A model generated the notes under the pieces. That model did not search any database. It was not told the DNA's origin and was given only the letters and a program-made list of their open reading frames with translations. Positions 11,628 to 23,111 of a stretch of DNA of 64,000 nucleotides are shown in pieces. A program made the position numbers and the translations under genes. The stretch lies in the NCBI RefSeq assembly GCF_000003855.2, contig NW_003101674.1, positions 920,734 to 984,733 of the forward strand, given 5' to 3'. Source of the DNA: Blastomyces gilchristii SLH14081. Lineage: Eukaryota; Ascomycota; Eurotiomycetes; Onygenales; Ajellomycetaceae. Every line of letters begins with the position of its first letter. Positions within the stretch are counted from its first letter, which is position 1.

Positions 11628-14600
11628 TCAATCATCCATCTCCGATTCCTGCCCCTGCTCTGCTCGACTGCCCCTAAAGCTCCCATCGCTACTGTAGCCA
11701 GCATCACCCCGTCTACCCCTCCCTACATCCGTCCTCACAAGCGCCTCTCCAGTAACCGCCAGACCGTCCAGGAAATCTTCCAAAAGCCGATCTAGCTCCC
11801 GCTCAACAACGTCATCACTCGCGCCCTGCATCAGACTCTCCGTGCTCGGAGGAACAGGCATTGGGAAAGACAAATGCGCCATGTTCGACTCTATAACAGA
11901 TTTCCTTTCTGTTTCATTATCATCGTCGTCACCAACACCAGTGCCGCCACCGTGCCCATTGGCGTGAGCATCAGCACCTTCTGCCCTACCACCCTGGCCC
12001 CCGGGGCCCTCAAGCGCGCTCTCACCACTAGCTATGTTGTCTTCATGGTACGGGCCATGGAGTTCCGAGTAGCTGTGTATCGAGCGGTGCGTGCCTTCGT
12101 CGAAGTCCGTGTAAATGGCGGAGTCGGTGATCGAGGGGAACGGATCTAAGGAGGACGTGGTGTAAAAGGCATTCTGCAGATCATCAACAACCACATCCTC
12201 GCCCTCACCCGGAGGGGTGACAGGTCTGTCGAATCGGAAGGGATCGTTATCCGCGTCTGACATAGTTGACTGGGTGGATGTTGCGGTTGAGGGTCGAGAG
12301 TCGGGCGGCCCGTCAGCAGGAGGCTGTGAGTATGCTGGGCACCGGAGCGGGGGGTATTTCATTGTCATTTCGTCATCGGGTTCGATACGGCGCGATGAAG
12401 CGTTCCCACCATCAGCCCATTCGTTGGGCTCTTCGTGCGGAGCTTCCTCTTCTGCGGTCATGATTGGGAAAGTCCATGCTCGGGTATCCCGCTTCTCTTC
12501 ATGTGGTTGTTCAATGTCCGGGCCAGGCTCGTCGTCGTGGCTGGAGGCATCTGTGCCAGTTGCCATACTGGAGGGAAAAGTCCATTCCATGGTTGGGGGT
12601 CGGGGCCCGCGCTGTGGTTGGTATTCACCAGAGTCACTGCTTGTAGTTGAATTCCGCATGAGTCTGCTGCTGGACCGGTTTGCACGGATTGTATCTGCAT
12701 CAGCAAGTTGGAATGGAGGATGGTTGGATGCTGAGCCTGCTGCGTAATGCGCAGAGTCGAAGACTCCAAGGTTGATGTCAATGAAAGTAGACGTAACCGA
12801 GGATCTGTCAGTGTCTGTTCGGAGAGGGAGATCAGAGGAGAATCGCTGCTCTGACTGAACGGGGACAAAGTCATTCTTGGTCTCATATTTATAACCCGGT
12901 TTGTCTTCGTTAAAAAGACCTTCCATTGCCGCAGCGCCTCTTTTGACCCGCTCGTCGAAGTTGGCTTTATCCTGTGCACTCAACTCGGTATCCTTATTCT
13001 CGTCAAAGTAGTCGCTAGACGGCTCGGGTACGGTGGGTACCATCTCATTCTCGAGATCTGCTAACGATGCCGAAAGTTGATCCAGGTCTATCAGGGAGAA
13101 TCGCCGTTCAAATCCATCCGTCGTACTGAAATTCCAGTCCTCGCGATCTAAAGTGTCTCCCTCCGGAAACTCGGCAGCAGCAGCGCCTCCGGGGTTGAAT
13201 AGCGATATTCTTTGACCACCACATTGAGCCCATTGGTAATATATCTTCACCAGTTCGCTCAGGGAAGAGGTTGGGTGGGATTCCGTAGAGTTAGCGATGT
13301 AAGGGTGTTGAAGGATACTTTGCATAGTAGGGCGCACTTTTGGATCAGAATCGAGTGAAAATGCCACTAATGAGCGCAGGCTGTCTGAAAATCTATCTCC
13401 CTCCAGCTTTGGCGGGAATCTGTTAAGTTGACGCCCAATTTGCATCCGCTCTCTTAGGGTTGCATTTGGCGGATTGCCAGTAGCACACTCAAATAGGGTG
13501 CATCCGTATGCCCAAACATCGATCTAGTCAAGTTAATATTAGCCTGAGTAATCCAAAACCAGCCTAGTAAGACCAACTCACCTCGCTTCCGTATTGATGC
13601 GTCTCGGGCCCTGCCCTGTTCGGAAACATCTCAGGCGGCATCCAGTGTGGAGTCCCAATCCAGGTGGAGCGCTTGTCTACCTTGCTCTGGAGGACACCAG
13701 CGACTCCGAAGTCACAGATCTGTAAATGGCCTTCCTCGTGAATCAAGACATTGGCAGCTGCGAACACAATCATTAGTTTGACAGTGCTGTACTGGACGAC
13801 ATAAAGAAGACTCTGTCCAAACCTTTGACATCACGGTGAATAATGCCAGCGTCATGAATGGCCCTGAGACCTTCCGCTAGCTCCCTTGCAATTGGAATTA
13901 TGAATCGTTCCTCTAGCTTATCACCAGTTGCTCGCATCTAATATGCGTCCATTAGTACTCAGGCCCAAAGATCAGCCCTGGCATTACAGATTAAACCCGA
14001 TTCATGGGAACTTAATGGAAAATGGGATGAGAGAAAAAGAGAGAGTGCGGGAGGGGGGGGGAGAAAGATCAAGCACGTACAAGAGTCTTGACGCTTCCAC
14101 CTGGGCAATGCTCGCAGATAAGCCAAAGCTGGGAATGAATTGAGAAAGCTTCAATAAGCATGTTGATATTCTTCGCCCCAGCATCCTTGACCTGCTTCAT
14201 GATATTCGTTTCGCGTATAAAGTCTTTGATAGACTCGTCTCTAAAATCCCGCACTGTTTTATAATCCAGCGTATCTATTTCTAGCACCTTGATTGCGACG
14301 AGTTTCTGTGTTGAAAGTTGGCGACTGTATCTCAAATAAGCATGGTTAGTAGAACTAAATTCAAAGAACTAAAATGCAGATAGACGAAAAGAGTCGGTCA
14401 AAACTAAGCAGGATCACAGACCCTTTATACACTCTTCCATAAGCCCCTTTTCCAATGAGCTCCTCAAATTGATACGGGGGCATTTCTGTTTTTGCTCTTC
14501 GACACATTTCCTTGACAGCAGCGCCTTGTTCCCGTGCTAATCGCATGGCTTCGGCCTTCTGTTTGGTGAGGGCCACCATGGCTGATGACGGATCAAGATG

Positions 14601-16221
14601 TCGTGAATCCATAGCGTCACGGTACCTTTCTTGCTCTGCGCAATCCTCCTGTAGTTGTTTAATAACCCCTTCAAACCACGCTTCTTCGGCGTCAGTAGTA
14701 GATTTGCTCGCCTGGGTTGGCAGCGGAGGGGAGGTAGGCTCGTCTTTGCTGGCGGTCTTGTGCTTTGGGGTGAGAATCTTTTTCAGGGACAGAGCAAGAC
14801 GTAGGCTTCGCCTAGGCTTTCTCTTTACTGAGGCTGACTGGAGAGGTAACTCTGAATATGGGACAGAGTATTTTTCGATGGGATCGCGGTTGTCGGTAGT
14901 ATCGCTGGGTTGGGCACTTGAATGGCCTTTAGGACAATCGGGAAACTTCTCATACGGTGGGCTGAAAGCTGATGATGATGAAGCAGGAGTGCTCCCTGGT
15001 AGACTGCTATTTCTACTTTCTTTTCCCGGGATAAAGCTCAACGGATCAAAACGATTCCTTTTGTTGAATGTTGCGAAATCGTGCGGGCTTGGTAAAGGGG
15101 TTTTTCCTCGATTACTTTTTGGCTTTGACTTGCGACGTTTATCCGGGCCTGGAAGGTCACACGGCCGTTCGGGAGGCTGATTTTCTGAGCTAAATGATTG
15201 ATGAGGCGAAGAGAAATCTAGGAAAGGTCTCCTTCTAAATGACTTTGACTGGGGTGGGGTATCAAAGGAGATTTTATATACGTCTGGAGATGGATTATGC
15301 TGGTCTTCAAATGACGGGCTAGTAAGTTGAGGACAACCATAGGCAGCTTGCTGAGATAGAGCCCGATGCCGGAATAAAGTTGACGAATTCGAAAAGTTGG
15401 CGTGCGAGGCTGGAGGGCTAGCAGAATAATCAGATAGATGGAGTGTATCTGAGGAAGATGGAGGCCTTTGCGGTGTTTTAGGGGCACCGGAAGAAAAAGA
15501 TGAAGTGGGACCAGTGCCGAAAGACGGTAACTTATTACCGCGTAAGTTTGCTTCGTAAAGTCCCTGGTGATTTGATCTCGAATCAAATGATGGAAATGTC
15601 TCAACAGCAGACGAGATATGGCTTTGTGTGGGACTAAGGTTTGAAAACTAAGTCAGCTTATAATTTATCAGGCCAGTTCAGGCGAATATAAAGTTCTATA
15701 TCCTACCTTTGTGATCTTCGTTCCCAAAGACCTAGAACGGAATCGATATGTTCGTCAGAAAAAGCTGGACCAGAAGGCTGCTGATAGTTGTTTGAGACGT
15801 CAGTTCTAGGTTCAGGATCGTCTCCTTCAAAATATTCAGTCTCAGGGACTATATCGTCTTCCCAGGAGCCTGATGAATCAGATCTCGAACGAGCTAAACC
15901 CTCTCCAAGTTGCGGCTGCGAGGACTCAAACTGCTCTGGATAAACGCTAGAAACGTCTGAACTCTTTGATGAGTCAGTGACACCCGATTGATTGACAGCG
16001 TCGGGATGAAAATATGCGCTTGCGGCGCGGATATCGCGTTGGCTGCTGTTTAATCCGCGTGTAAGAATAGGCTGGAATTGATCGCTAAACGCAGTAGACA
16101 CGTCAGTTCGTTGATTGACACACAAGAGGAGGAAAATGGTGAAAAATGCAAGGAACAAGACAGGGGCAAAGTCGAACCCGTAGCAGGCATTTCGCCTCTC
16201 ACGGCTAATTGGAGGCGCCAT
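11628..16221 (-). CDS. Large STE20/germinal-centre-kinase family protein kinase (about 1385 aa)
   Basis: Six coding exons: 15707-16221, 14422-15633, 14081-14324, 13823-13937, 13582-13757 and 11628-13523. The kinase domain is central (about residues 570-850). It carries LIGKGAYGRVYKG, LVAIKVLEID (catalytic Lys), IIHRDVKAANVLI, ICDFGVAG, STWIGTPHWMPPE (STE20-type P+1 loop) and DVWAYGCTLFE. The roughly 570-residue N-terminus is Ser/Pro-rich with a basic patch (KRKPRRSLRL); the roughly 530-residue C-terminus is acidic and disordered. The family resemblance is to fungal GCK kinases such as Neurospora MST-1, which act in septation and polarity signalling. Oddity: residues about 18-35 (FAPVLFLAFFTIFLLLCV) are hydrophobic, so either the kinase has a membrane anchor or the start exon is mis-modelled. 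No in-frame alternative splice fits. A leader intron is likely (16223-16388). Confidence 0.85.
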
Positions 16222-18048
16222 TCTAGTGAGCAACCCGATATAGGACAAGACGAGTGTAGGAAATCATGCACACAATGAGAAATGGCCATGAGAAATGGGC
16301 TTCATGAGTGCTTGATGAGGGCAAGTGGGAGGAGGATGGAAGACTGAAAAGGGGGTTGGGGGGGAGGAAGTAAATAAACAACACTTACGGGGACGCCGGA
16401 GTTGAGCTCTGTTCTGGCAGATGAAGCTATCTACCCAGGTGAGCAGTATCTCCGCGAGTTTCTCCTGGCTCAAGCACCGCAGTTTATGTACGCTCGTCCT
16501 TTACGGTCAACTTTGAGCTCCAGCTTCTTCTCAGCCATTCTCGTTAGCAATTCCCATTACAATTAAATTTTGTACTCTCTGAAACAGCTATTCAATACAG
16601 TTGAAAGCATGCCCAAGAAAAACGGGGAATGGACATTTACCTATGTTCAGACAGCAGACTGGTAGTAGTGTCAGGAGCTTCCCAACAGGCTAGATTGCAC
16701 TCTGCACAGGTGTCATGTCAGGATGAAGAAGATAGAACTACCAAGACGGAGTTATTTATATGTTATCCCTTGCCTCCTGCCGAGAAAACTAGTCTAAAAA
16801 CAGTTGATAACTGTGAACTGGATTTATCTAGTCGTGCATGCAGGATACTCTTTGTTTTACTTGTAGCAAAATGCTCCTCTGGTGGGCAGGTCAAGGAGCA
16901 ATAAACAAGCAGTACAAAGACAGACAAACTGTCTCTACTCCACCTAGGGACACGGAGAGAATACCTAGGTAAGGGATTAGATTCCAGGTACAATAGCACT
17001 AATCTCTGGTTTAGGAGGTAATGGAATAAGAGATATATGATAGCCCAATATCTGGAGGAGATCTGATAACGCTGGAACAGTTAGTGAAGAGCACAAACTT
17101 TGAAACTCTACAAACCAGCGTGGGCCTAATGACTGCCGGGTATAATATGAGAGAGAGAATATGAGAAAAGTATGCTGAATTTGCCAGCATACTTACAAAG
17201 CCAGGGAACACAGTCCACAAGATTTACAAAGAGTCTTGAAATATGAATATGAGTGAGTACATTTGCGTACTAAACAGTAGTAATGCGGAATATCAAACTT
17301 ACCAGATTGAGAAGCAAAGGAGGAAAAAATTTCCAAAAAAGTGAGATGGGAATATATATAAAAAAAAAAAAAAATTAAAAAAGAAATTAAAAATTAAAAA
17401 AATTAAAAATTAAATACAACTCCTCCTTCCGCCTAACTTAAGTTAACCCGCGTCTGGAATTGACGGGGAAAATCCACCCATATGGAGAAAATGGAGAAAA
17501 TATCTGAACAAATATGTGTTGTTCGTGCTTCCCCGTTCCCGCCGCCCCCCCCCTTTTTAACGCCCGAGATATCAGGCCAGATCATCGGCCCTCAGTTAAT
17601 CCGATCTAGGATTCCTCATCCGGTCCGGGGCAATTGCCCTGATTTGGTTAGTCCCAGGTCGTCTCTTTGGTTCCCAGCTTCGGTTAGCGTCAATGCTGCC
17701 GGTCGCTCTACAACCTTCATGTTGCCATGTTGCCAGTTGGATACGAGACCAGCTGCAAAAGTAGTCCCAATTGTTATCTATTTGGTGAGCCTGCAAATGG
17801 GCAATGGAAATGAAATATGTCACTCTTTGAATGTACTCTTTATCACCACAACAATAATTGAACTGGGCATCACTCATTATCAAACTTCATGATGTAGAAG
17901 AAACATGATTTCTGCAGCTTGTCCATCATGGTTATCAGCTGGCTAATTAACTGAATCCTTCATCTAAACGAAGTTTATATATCTTATATATATCTCCTCA
18001 TATTCTACCTAAAACGACACACCCACTCTCTCTCACATTCTGCCCAAA
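16222..18048. promoter_or_regulatory. Divergent region upstream of the STE20-type kinase, with leader intron and possible uORF
   Basis: On the minus strand a GTAAGT donor at 16388 and a CACTAG acceptor ending at 16223 outline a 166-nt leader intron that stops one base before the kinase ATG. In the upstream leader, an ATG at 16538 opens a 22-codon uORF ending TGA at 16470 (MAEKKLELK...). The rest (16600-18048) is A/T-rich, with an AAATT-type low-complexity patch at about 17357-17415 and no convincing gene. Confidence 0.5.
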
Positions 18049-18360
18049 ATGACTGACCGCACCCAACCCCAATCCAATCCTCCACCCAAAACCAACAAGC
18101 CACCAATAATGGCAGTGGCGGCGGTGTCCTGGGCGGCGTGACTAAAACCGCCGGAGGACTTAGTAGGCGGCACCCTGAATACAGCCGGTGAGACCGTCGG
18201 GGCGGCTGGGAAGGGGCTGGGAAGTACGGCGGGAGGTGTAACTGAGGGCGTGGGCGATACAGTGAAGGGACTAGGCGGGACGGTGCGGGATGGTACTAGT
18301 TTGGGTAAGGAGGGGAGGGGGGGAAGCGGACTGGTGCGTGAGGAGGGGTGGAGATGGTGA
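18049..18360 (+). pseudogene. Frameshifted small Gly/Thr/Val-rich repeat protein gene
   Basis: The ATG at 18049 opens MTDRTQPQSNPPP in frame 1. Around 18085-18092 the plausible sequence moves to another frame (QQATNNGSGGGVLGGVTKTAGGL), and near 18160 it returns to the first frame (VGGTLNTAGETVGAAGKGLG, then GVTEGVGDTVKGLGG), running to a TGA at 18358-18360. Read straight, frame 1 stops at 18139-18141. The composite resembles small soluble proteins common in moulds, built of repeated G-x-T-V-G units and compared with stress or LEA-like proteins. The two shifts are single-base and of opposite sign, and no intron with matching phase explains them. Either this is a decayed gene or the assembly carries two small indels beside short A and C runs. 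The family name is inference. Confidence 0.5.
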
Positions 18361-18914
18361 AGGGCGGGGAAGGGAGGAGGGAGCTTGGTGAGGATAAGTT
18401 TATGGCTTTTTTCTCGTTGCAAGGGGATGTGTGTATGATGACAATTTGAATGGGATGAGGGTTAGAGTGGGATTTTTGTTCTTTCTTTTAATCTTAGAAT
18501 CCTTAAACTCTTAGCGAGTATGTATGTATATATTTAGTTTCTACACTGAAAGGATGGAATTACTTTCTAGCCAAGTTAACTACTGGAAGGAGAAGAATTT
18601 TCTTTTTCTAAGATGCTTCAGGTGGAGTGAATTGCGAATAGACCACACATGGAATTATCTGTTGTTCAACGATATGAGAAGAGTAATTGGGAATGATATG
18701 ATAGAGAATCAGATGCTTACTACCATTTTAAATAATTCATGACATATTGTCTAGATAAGGGTAGTATCCTATTCCAAACCGTTAAAAAATGCCAAATGCA
18801 TCCTCTACAGGCGCTTTCTATGAACGAATAAGCTGGAAAAAAAAATAAAAAATAGTCAACCTAGATCCTCATCCTCGCGCTTCATCAAATCCCGAGGAAC
18901 CAGACAAGGCCAAT
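18361..18914. other. Convergent intergenic region
   Basis: 3' flanks of the frameshifted Gly-rich gene (+) and the aminotransferase (-). A/T-rich with short open frames only; no gene, RNA or repeat recognised. Confidence 0.6.
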
Positions 18915-21368
18915 TTATTCCAACTTAAACTCAGCCCTCAACGCGATACCGAACCGCTTGATGGCTTCCTCGATCTTGTCGCTAGGAGCCGCAGCATAGG
19001 TAGCCCGGAAGAACATGTCCGTCTCCGGAATAGAGCGATCTGCTACAAACCAGCTGCCGGCAGAGACAAGCGCCCCTTCCGCGATGGTAGCTTTGAAGAT
19101 GGAGTGCTCGATGGCGGCGTGGTCTTTGCCTTCGCGAGCACCCGGGTGCTTGTGCCAGTCTACCTTGATCCAATGCTATTTGGAAACAAAGGAAGGTAGG
19201 AATCACTGTTAGTTATTACCATACTACAACTCTTTATAATGGGGGAGGGCCGGGGGGTGGGTAGTTTGAGAGACAACTTGAACTTACAAACATCCCAGCA
19301 GCGGGGGGATTCCAACTCGCCACACTTTTCGGAAGATACTTCTCGCACGCCTCCAGCATACTATTCCTCCGAGCAGTATACGCCATTCGGATGTTGATCA
19401 ACCAATCAAGATACCCTTTATGCCCCCAGCTCTCATCCAGGAGCTTGAAGAGGATTATCTGCGCCATGCCGCTGGGGTTCTGCGTGGACACCTCGGAATG
19501 TCGATTATAGCGCTCGACAATCTGTTCCGAGCCGACAACCCACCCCGTTCTTGACCCGGGGGAGATGACTTTAGAGAACGATTCCAGCCGCAAGACGCGC
19601 CCGTCAACATCGATGCTCAAATAGGATGGGATCAGAGTCTTCAAAAACTCCTCATGGTTAGCAGGCGGCGGGTCAGGCGGGGTCCCCGCCCCCTTATACG
19701 GCTGCATTTGCAGGAAATAGTACGGCTCGTCCTCAACGATGAAAATATCATGTTTCTGCGCAATCTTGTAGACTTCCTTTCTCCGCTCGGCGCTGTGGGT
19801 GGAGCCGGTCGGGTTCTGACCGGAGGGAATGATGTAGAGGAGGTGAGGCTTGCGGGCGCCCCTTGCGGCCTCGTCCCAGCCGGTCATCAGCTCGTCGAGT
19901 GATTCGGGAAGGAGGCCTTGGTCATCCATCTTGGCAGCGGCTGCGCGGATGCCCAAGGGTGCTGCTGCCTCTAGAGCTGTCGCAAATGTATACTCTTCCG
20001 TGATGATGTAGTCCCCCCGCTCACAGAACATGCGCAATGCCATGTCCCAAGCTGACGTGCTTCCGGCGGAGAGACAGCAGTGCCAGTCGGCGTATGGAGG
20101 GTTATGGACTATCTATCATTGGATTTAGCTTCTTGCGTGTACCGATTTACATCCATCCCTTTGAGGTCTGACGCATTTCCTACCTCCGTATGTTCAGTTA
20201 CAAAACGTAACATCTGGGCTGCGCCATTTGACTGGCCGTAGTTCAGAGCTATCTCCAAATCTTTAAAGAAGAAGAAGAGAAAAAGAGAAAAACCAAAGGT
20301 CAGTCGAGGAACCACGCCAATGGGGGCGGATTTATCTATATGGGCGTTCCGTGGGAGTCCCCTGCGATCACCTTCTCGGGCGTCACAGGGCCCGGACGAA
20401 GGAATGGGGAACGGCGAAAGGGGTTTTCAAAGACATACCATATTCGCTCTTCCCATCCCGTATATCGTATTTCCCAGCAGTCACAACCTTTCCCGTCTTA
20501 ACCGTATCCTCTTCTGAGAAATGCGGCGGGGTGGGAACTTTCATGGAGATGGATTCGAAGGGGAAATATTCGCATGATGGAAGACCGCCACCCAACGAGA
20601 TCAGGCCTAGATTGTAGATATTAGATATTGAATTCACTCTTCTTTTCAATGGTTTGGAAGGGGGGGTGTATAACAAAGTGGACTTTATTCGAGTGACCAT
20701 ACCGGGTGTCTTGAGATATTGAGCAGCTTGTTTCAATGACGAGCCCTATTCCCCGTTCCCAAGGTAAATATTTAAGATCATGCATGCGACGTCATCGCAG
20801 TTCCAAACAACAGGGCTGCATCAAGCTTACCTTTCGAGCTTTGCTTTCAGTGGATAGAAGATCTACATGTAGAATAAAACAACATCATGTTAATCCTATA
20901 AAGAGGACACTCAACTGCACTGGGGGCCGGCGGACAATATATAACACAAACTCACGATCGAAGCGTTTCGCTTTCGGTTTAGCGAAGCACGCCTAAAAAA
21001 AAAAAAAACAGGAAATAAATTTCCCAGGCATTAGTGGATGAGAATTTCTCATTTGTTTCTAACTATCATAGTTTTCAATTCATCTAGCTTTTGAAAGCCT
21101 TTCTTCCGCCTGGAACTATTTTGGGAGTGGGCAAAATTCCCAAAAATTCTTCTTCCATTGGGACCACCCTCAATTTACGAAGTAGATAGAAAAAAAAAAA
21201 AAGGTTTTGACTCACAGCACTCTTAAACATATCACTACTGGAAAAAGCGGCGACGCCAGTTGGCATCTCACCCTTAGCCCGCAGGGTGGGCACGCCGTCG
21301 ACTGTCAATTGCTCGGCTGGGGTTCCATTTTTCAGAGCATGAGAGTCAGTTGCAGCTGGGGGAGACAT
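18915..21368 (-). CDS. ARO8: Aromatic / 2-aminoadipate aminotransferase, Aro8 type (PLP, class I/II)
   Basis: Eight exons: 21216-21368, 20956-20992, 20831-20862, 20703-20745, 20439-20606, 20184-20260, 19288-20112 and 18915-19175; 531 residues. Landmarks in order are FDHLLSTESKARK, TPGLISLGGGLPS (formed only after removing a 96-nt open intron), YGQSNGAAQML, IVHNPPYADWHCCLSAGSTSAWDMAL, IPSGQNPTGST, IVEDEPYYFLQ and LESFSKVISPGSRTGW, where the Lys binds PLP. Last comes an exon ending ALRAEFKLE. Aro8-type enzymes catalyse the reversible transamination of Phe, Tyr and Trp keto acids, and often kynurenine or 2-aminoadipate, in the cytosol. The ATG at 21368 begins MSPPAATD. Several exons are under 45 nt, so automatic models may merge introns here. 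Confidence 0.92.
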
Positions 21369-21914
21369 GGTTGCTTTGGATCTCGGTGTCAATCGGGGCC
21401 GTTCCTGGTGAGGGATGGGGGAAATTTGCCTCAGTGGGAATGAGTTGGTCTTTGAGGTCTTTTCTTTTTTTCTTTTTTATTGTTTATTTTTTACTTGTTT
21501 TGTTGACTTATGGGGAATAGGGTCTAGTGAGCAAAAAGAACTATGGTGTGGGCAATGCGAGGTTTTCTTCTTCGTTCCTGGTGAGGGGGCGGGGACGGAT
21601 ATGGGTGGAAAAAGTTTTGGTGGGAAGTGGGGGGGAGCTTTTTCGCGGAACTGGGATTCCGCTAAGAAACTAAGCTTTAGTTATGTTCAAAGCCTATATA
21701 TAACGTTGTGGATGGAAGTGTGAATCATGATTGAGGACTGAGAGAGCTAAGTTATATATTATTTATTACGAATCTACTCCGTATATAAAAAGAAATCTCC
21801 AAAAAGCGACCAGGGAGGGTTGGCAACAGCCGAGCCAAACCAACCCTGCAGCAGGCAAGCAAGCGGCGCAAGGTCATGGGCCCAATTTTCGGCTGGATAA
21901 CTTAACTAACTTTA

Positions 21915-22378
21915 GGGCCTGTTCGGTGCGTCCGTGTGTACTCGTTCTTTTTGTACGATCTCCACTTTTTTTAAAGAGCATCTGTACTAATAATACAGCT
22001 GCTTTTTACAAAGTACAGATGAAAATGGCCAGGTGTTTGGTGGATTGAGCAGCTGTACTTGCATCTCTTGTCAAGATCTTATGAATAAGCAGTATTTAAC
22101 TTCAACAGTGTATGATGATGTAGAATAGCACTTTTAGAGGCAATATAGTGTAGAATAGCATTCATAGTGGAGATAGTTAACTAATATTGATTAGAAGGAA
22201 GCTCACAAAAACACATTCTTTTTGAACTGACTCTGGACTCCATTCAAAAAGAAGGTGTTTTTGTGAGCTTCCTTTCTCCATCCCACAACGCCGGCTTGCT
22301 ACTAATAATTGGTAAATATACTATTTTTAATGAGATCCACTATTGCGTTCAAAAAGTACGGACGCACCGAACAGGCCC
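21915..22378. mobile_element. 464-bp MITE with 20-bp perfect terminal inverted repeats and TTA target duplication
   Basis: The left end GGGCCTGTTCGGTGCGTCCG (21915-21934) is matched exactly by its reverse complement at 22359-22378. TTA flanks both sides (21912-21914 and 22379-22381), as expected of a 3-bp target-site duplication. The interior has no coding frame. It carries a second inverted repeat with 32-bp arms at 22195-22226 and 22243-22274 (one mismatch, 16-nt loop), able to form a long hairpin. TTA/TAA duplications and GGGCCTGTTCGG-like termini are typical of PIF/Harbinger (Tourist-like) non-autonomous elements. The superfamily is inference; the structure is seen directly. Confidence 0.85.
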
Positions 22379-22387
22379 TTAACAGCT

Positions 22388-22403
22388 TACTCCGTACGGA
22401 GTA
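22388..22403. repeat. Perfect 16-bp palindrome TACTCCGTACGGAGTA
   Basis: A self-complementary 16-mer nine bases outside the MITE end. Half-sites or variants recur in other intergenic stretches of the window (for example about 10430, 21777, 28020, 31289, 57839, 58589 and 59186). Confidence 0.85.
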
Positions 22404-23065
22404 CTGTTCGGCACATTTTGCATTGGCCAATGACCATTTGCTAGTGCCTTTCCTATCCTCCCTGATCTGATAACTAACCCCGGTCCCTAATCCTCCGAAT
22501 CATATCTGATTAATCCCAACCATTAACTTTTATTGACTCACACCTAACCTCTGCTAATCCAGATTGGGAATTGGCTTGAGGGTTAAGCGGCAGCGTTTTT
22601 AATTTAAGTGCACCGAATAAAGTTTAGCTCAAAGCCTACCGCCTTTTCCAATTGGTTGTTGAACGACGTTGAACATATGCGTAATAGCGTACGGTAACTA
22701 GTTACAAAATATTAGTAGAATTCGCAAGTCACCTCCACTCCCGATCATCGATTCGGGATGGATTTCATGGCTAACCTCGGAGGGCGGGCATACACACCCA
22801 CCCACCATCACGAGAGGGATGGAGGGGCCTTTCCATGCGCCTAATGAGTTTCAATTAATAATAGTCCGAGCCTGCCCCATGAGTCAACCAGTATTCCAAC
22901 GGAATGCTTTTCGTGGAAGATACGAGGAAACAAGGCCACATTGGCCACAGATAGCGTAAAATGATCAAACTACAAAAGCAATTCTCTTTTTTTGATTTCT
23001 TTTTTTCCCTTTTAGTTTGGGTCATAGCATAGCACATGGGGGCGGCTTGCATGGAACAACAACAA

Positions 23066-23066
<1 letters not shown>

Positions 23067-23107
<41 letters not shown>
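23067..23107. repeat. 41-nt poly-A tract
   Basis: An uninterrupted run of A following CAACAACAAC in the intergenic region upstream of the AmdR-like gene. It could be a microsatellite or the tail of a retroposed sequence, but no retroelement body is recognisable next to it. Confidence 0.85.

Positions 23108-23111
<4 letters not shown>

Noticed and set aside
18033..18422. 129-codon minus-strand Pro/Ser-rich frame
   Set aside because: It is the antisense shadow of the frameshifted Gly-rich gene on the plus strand.
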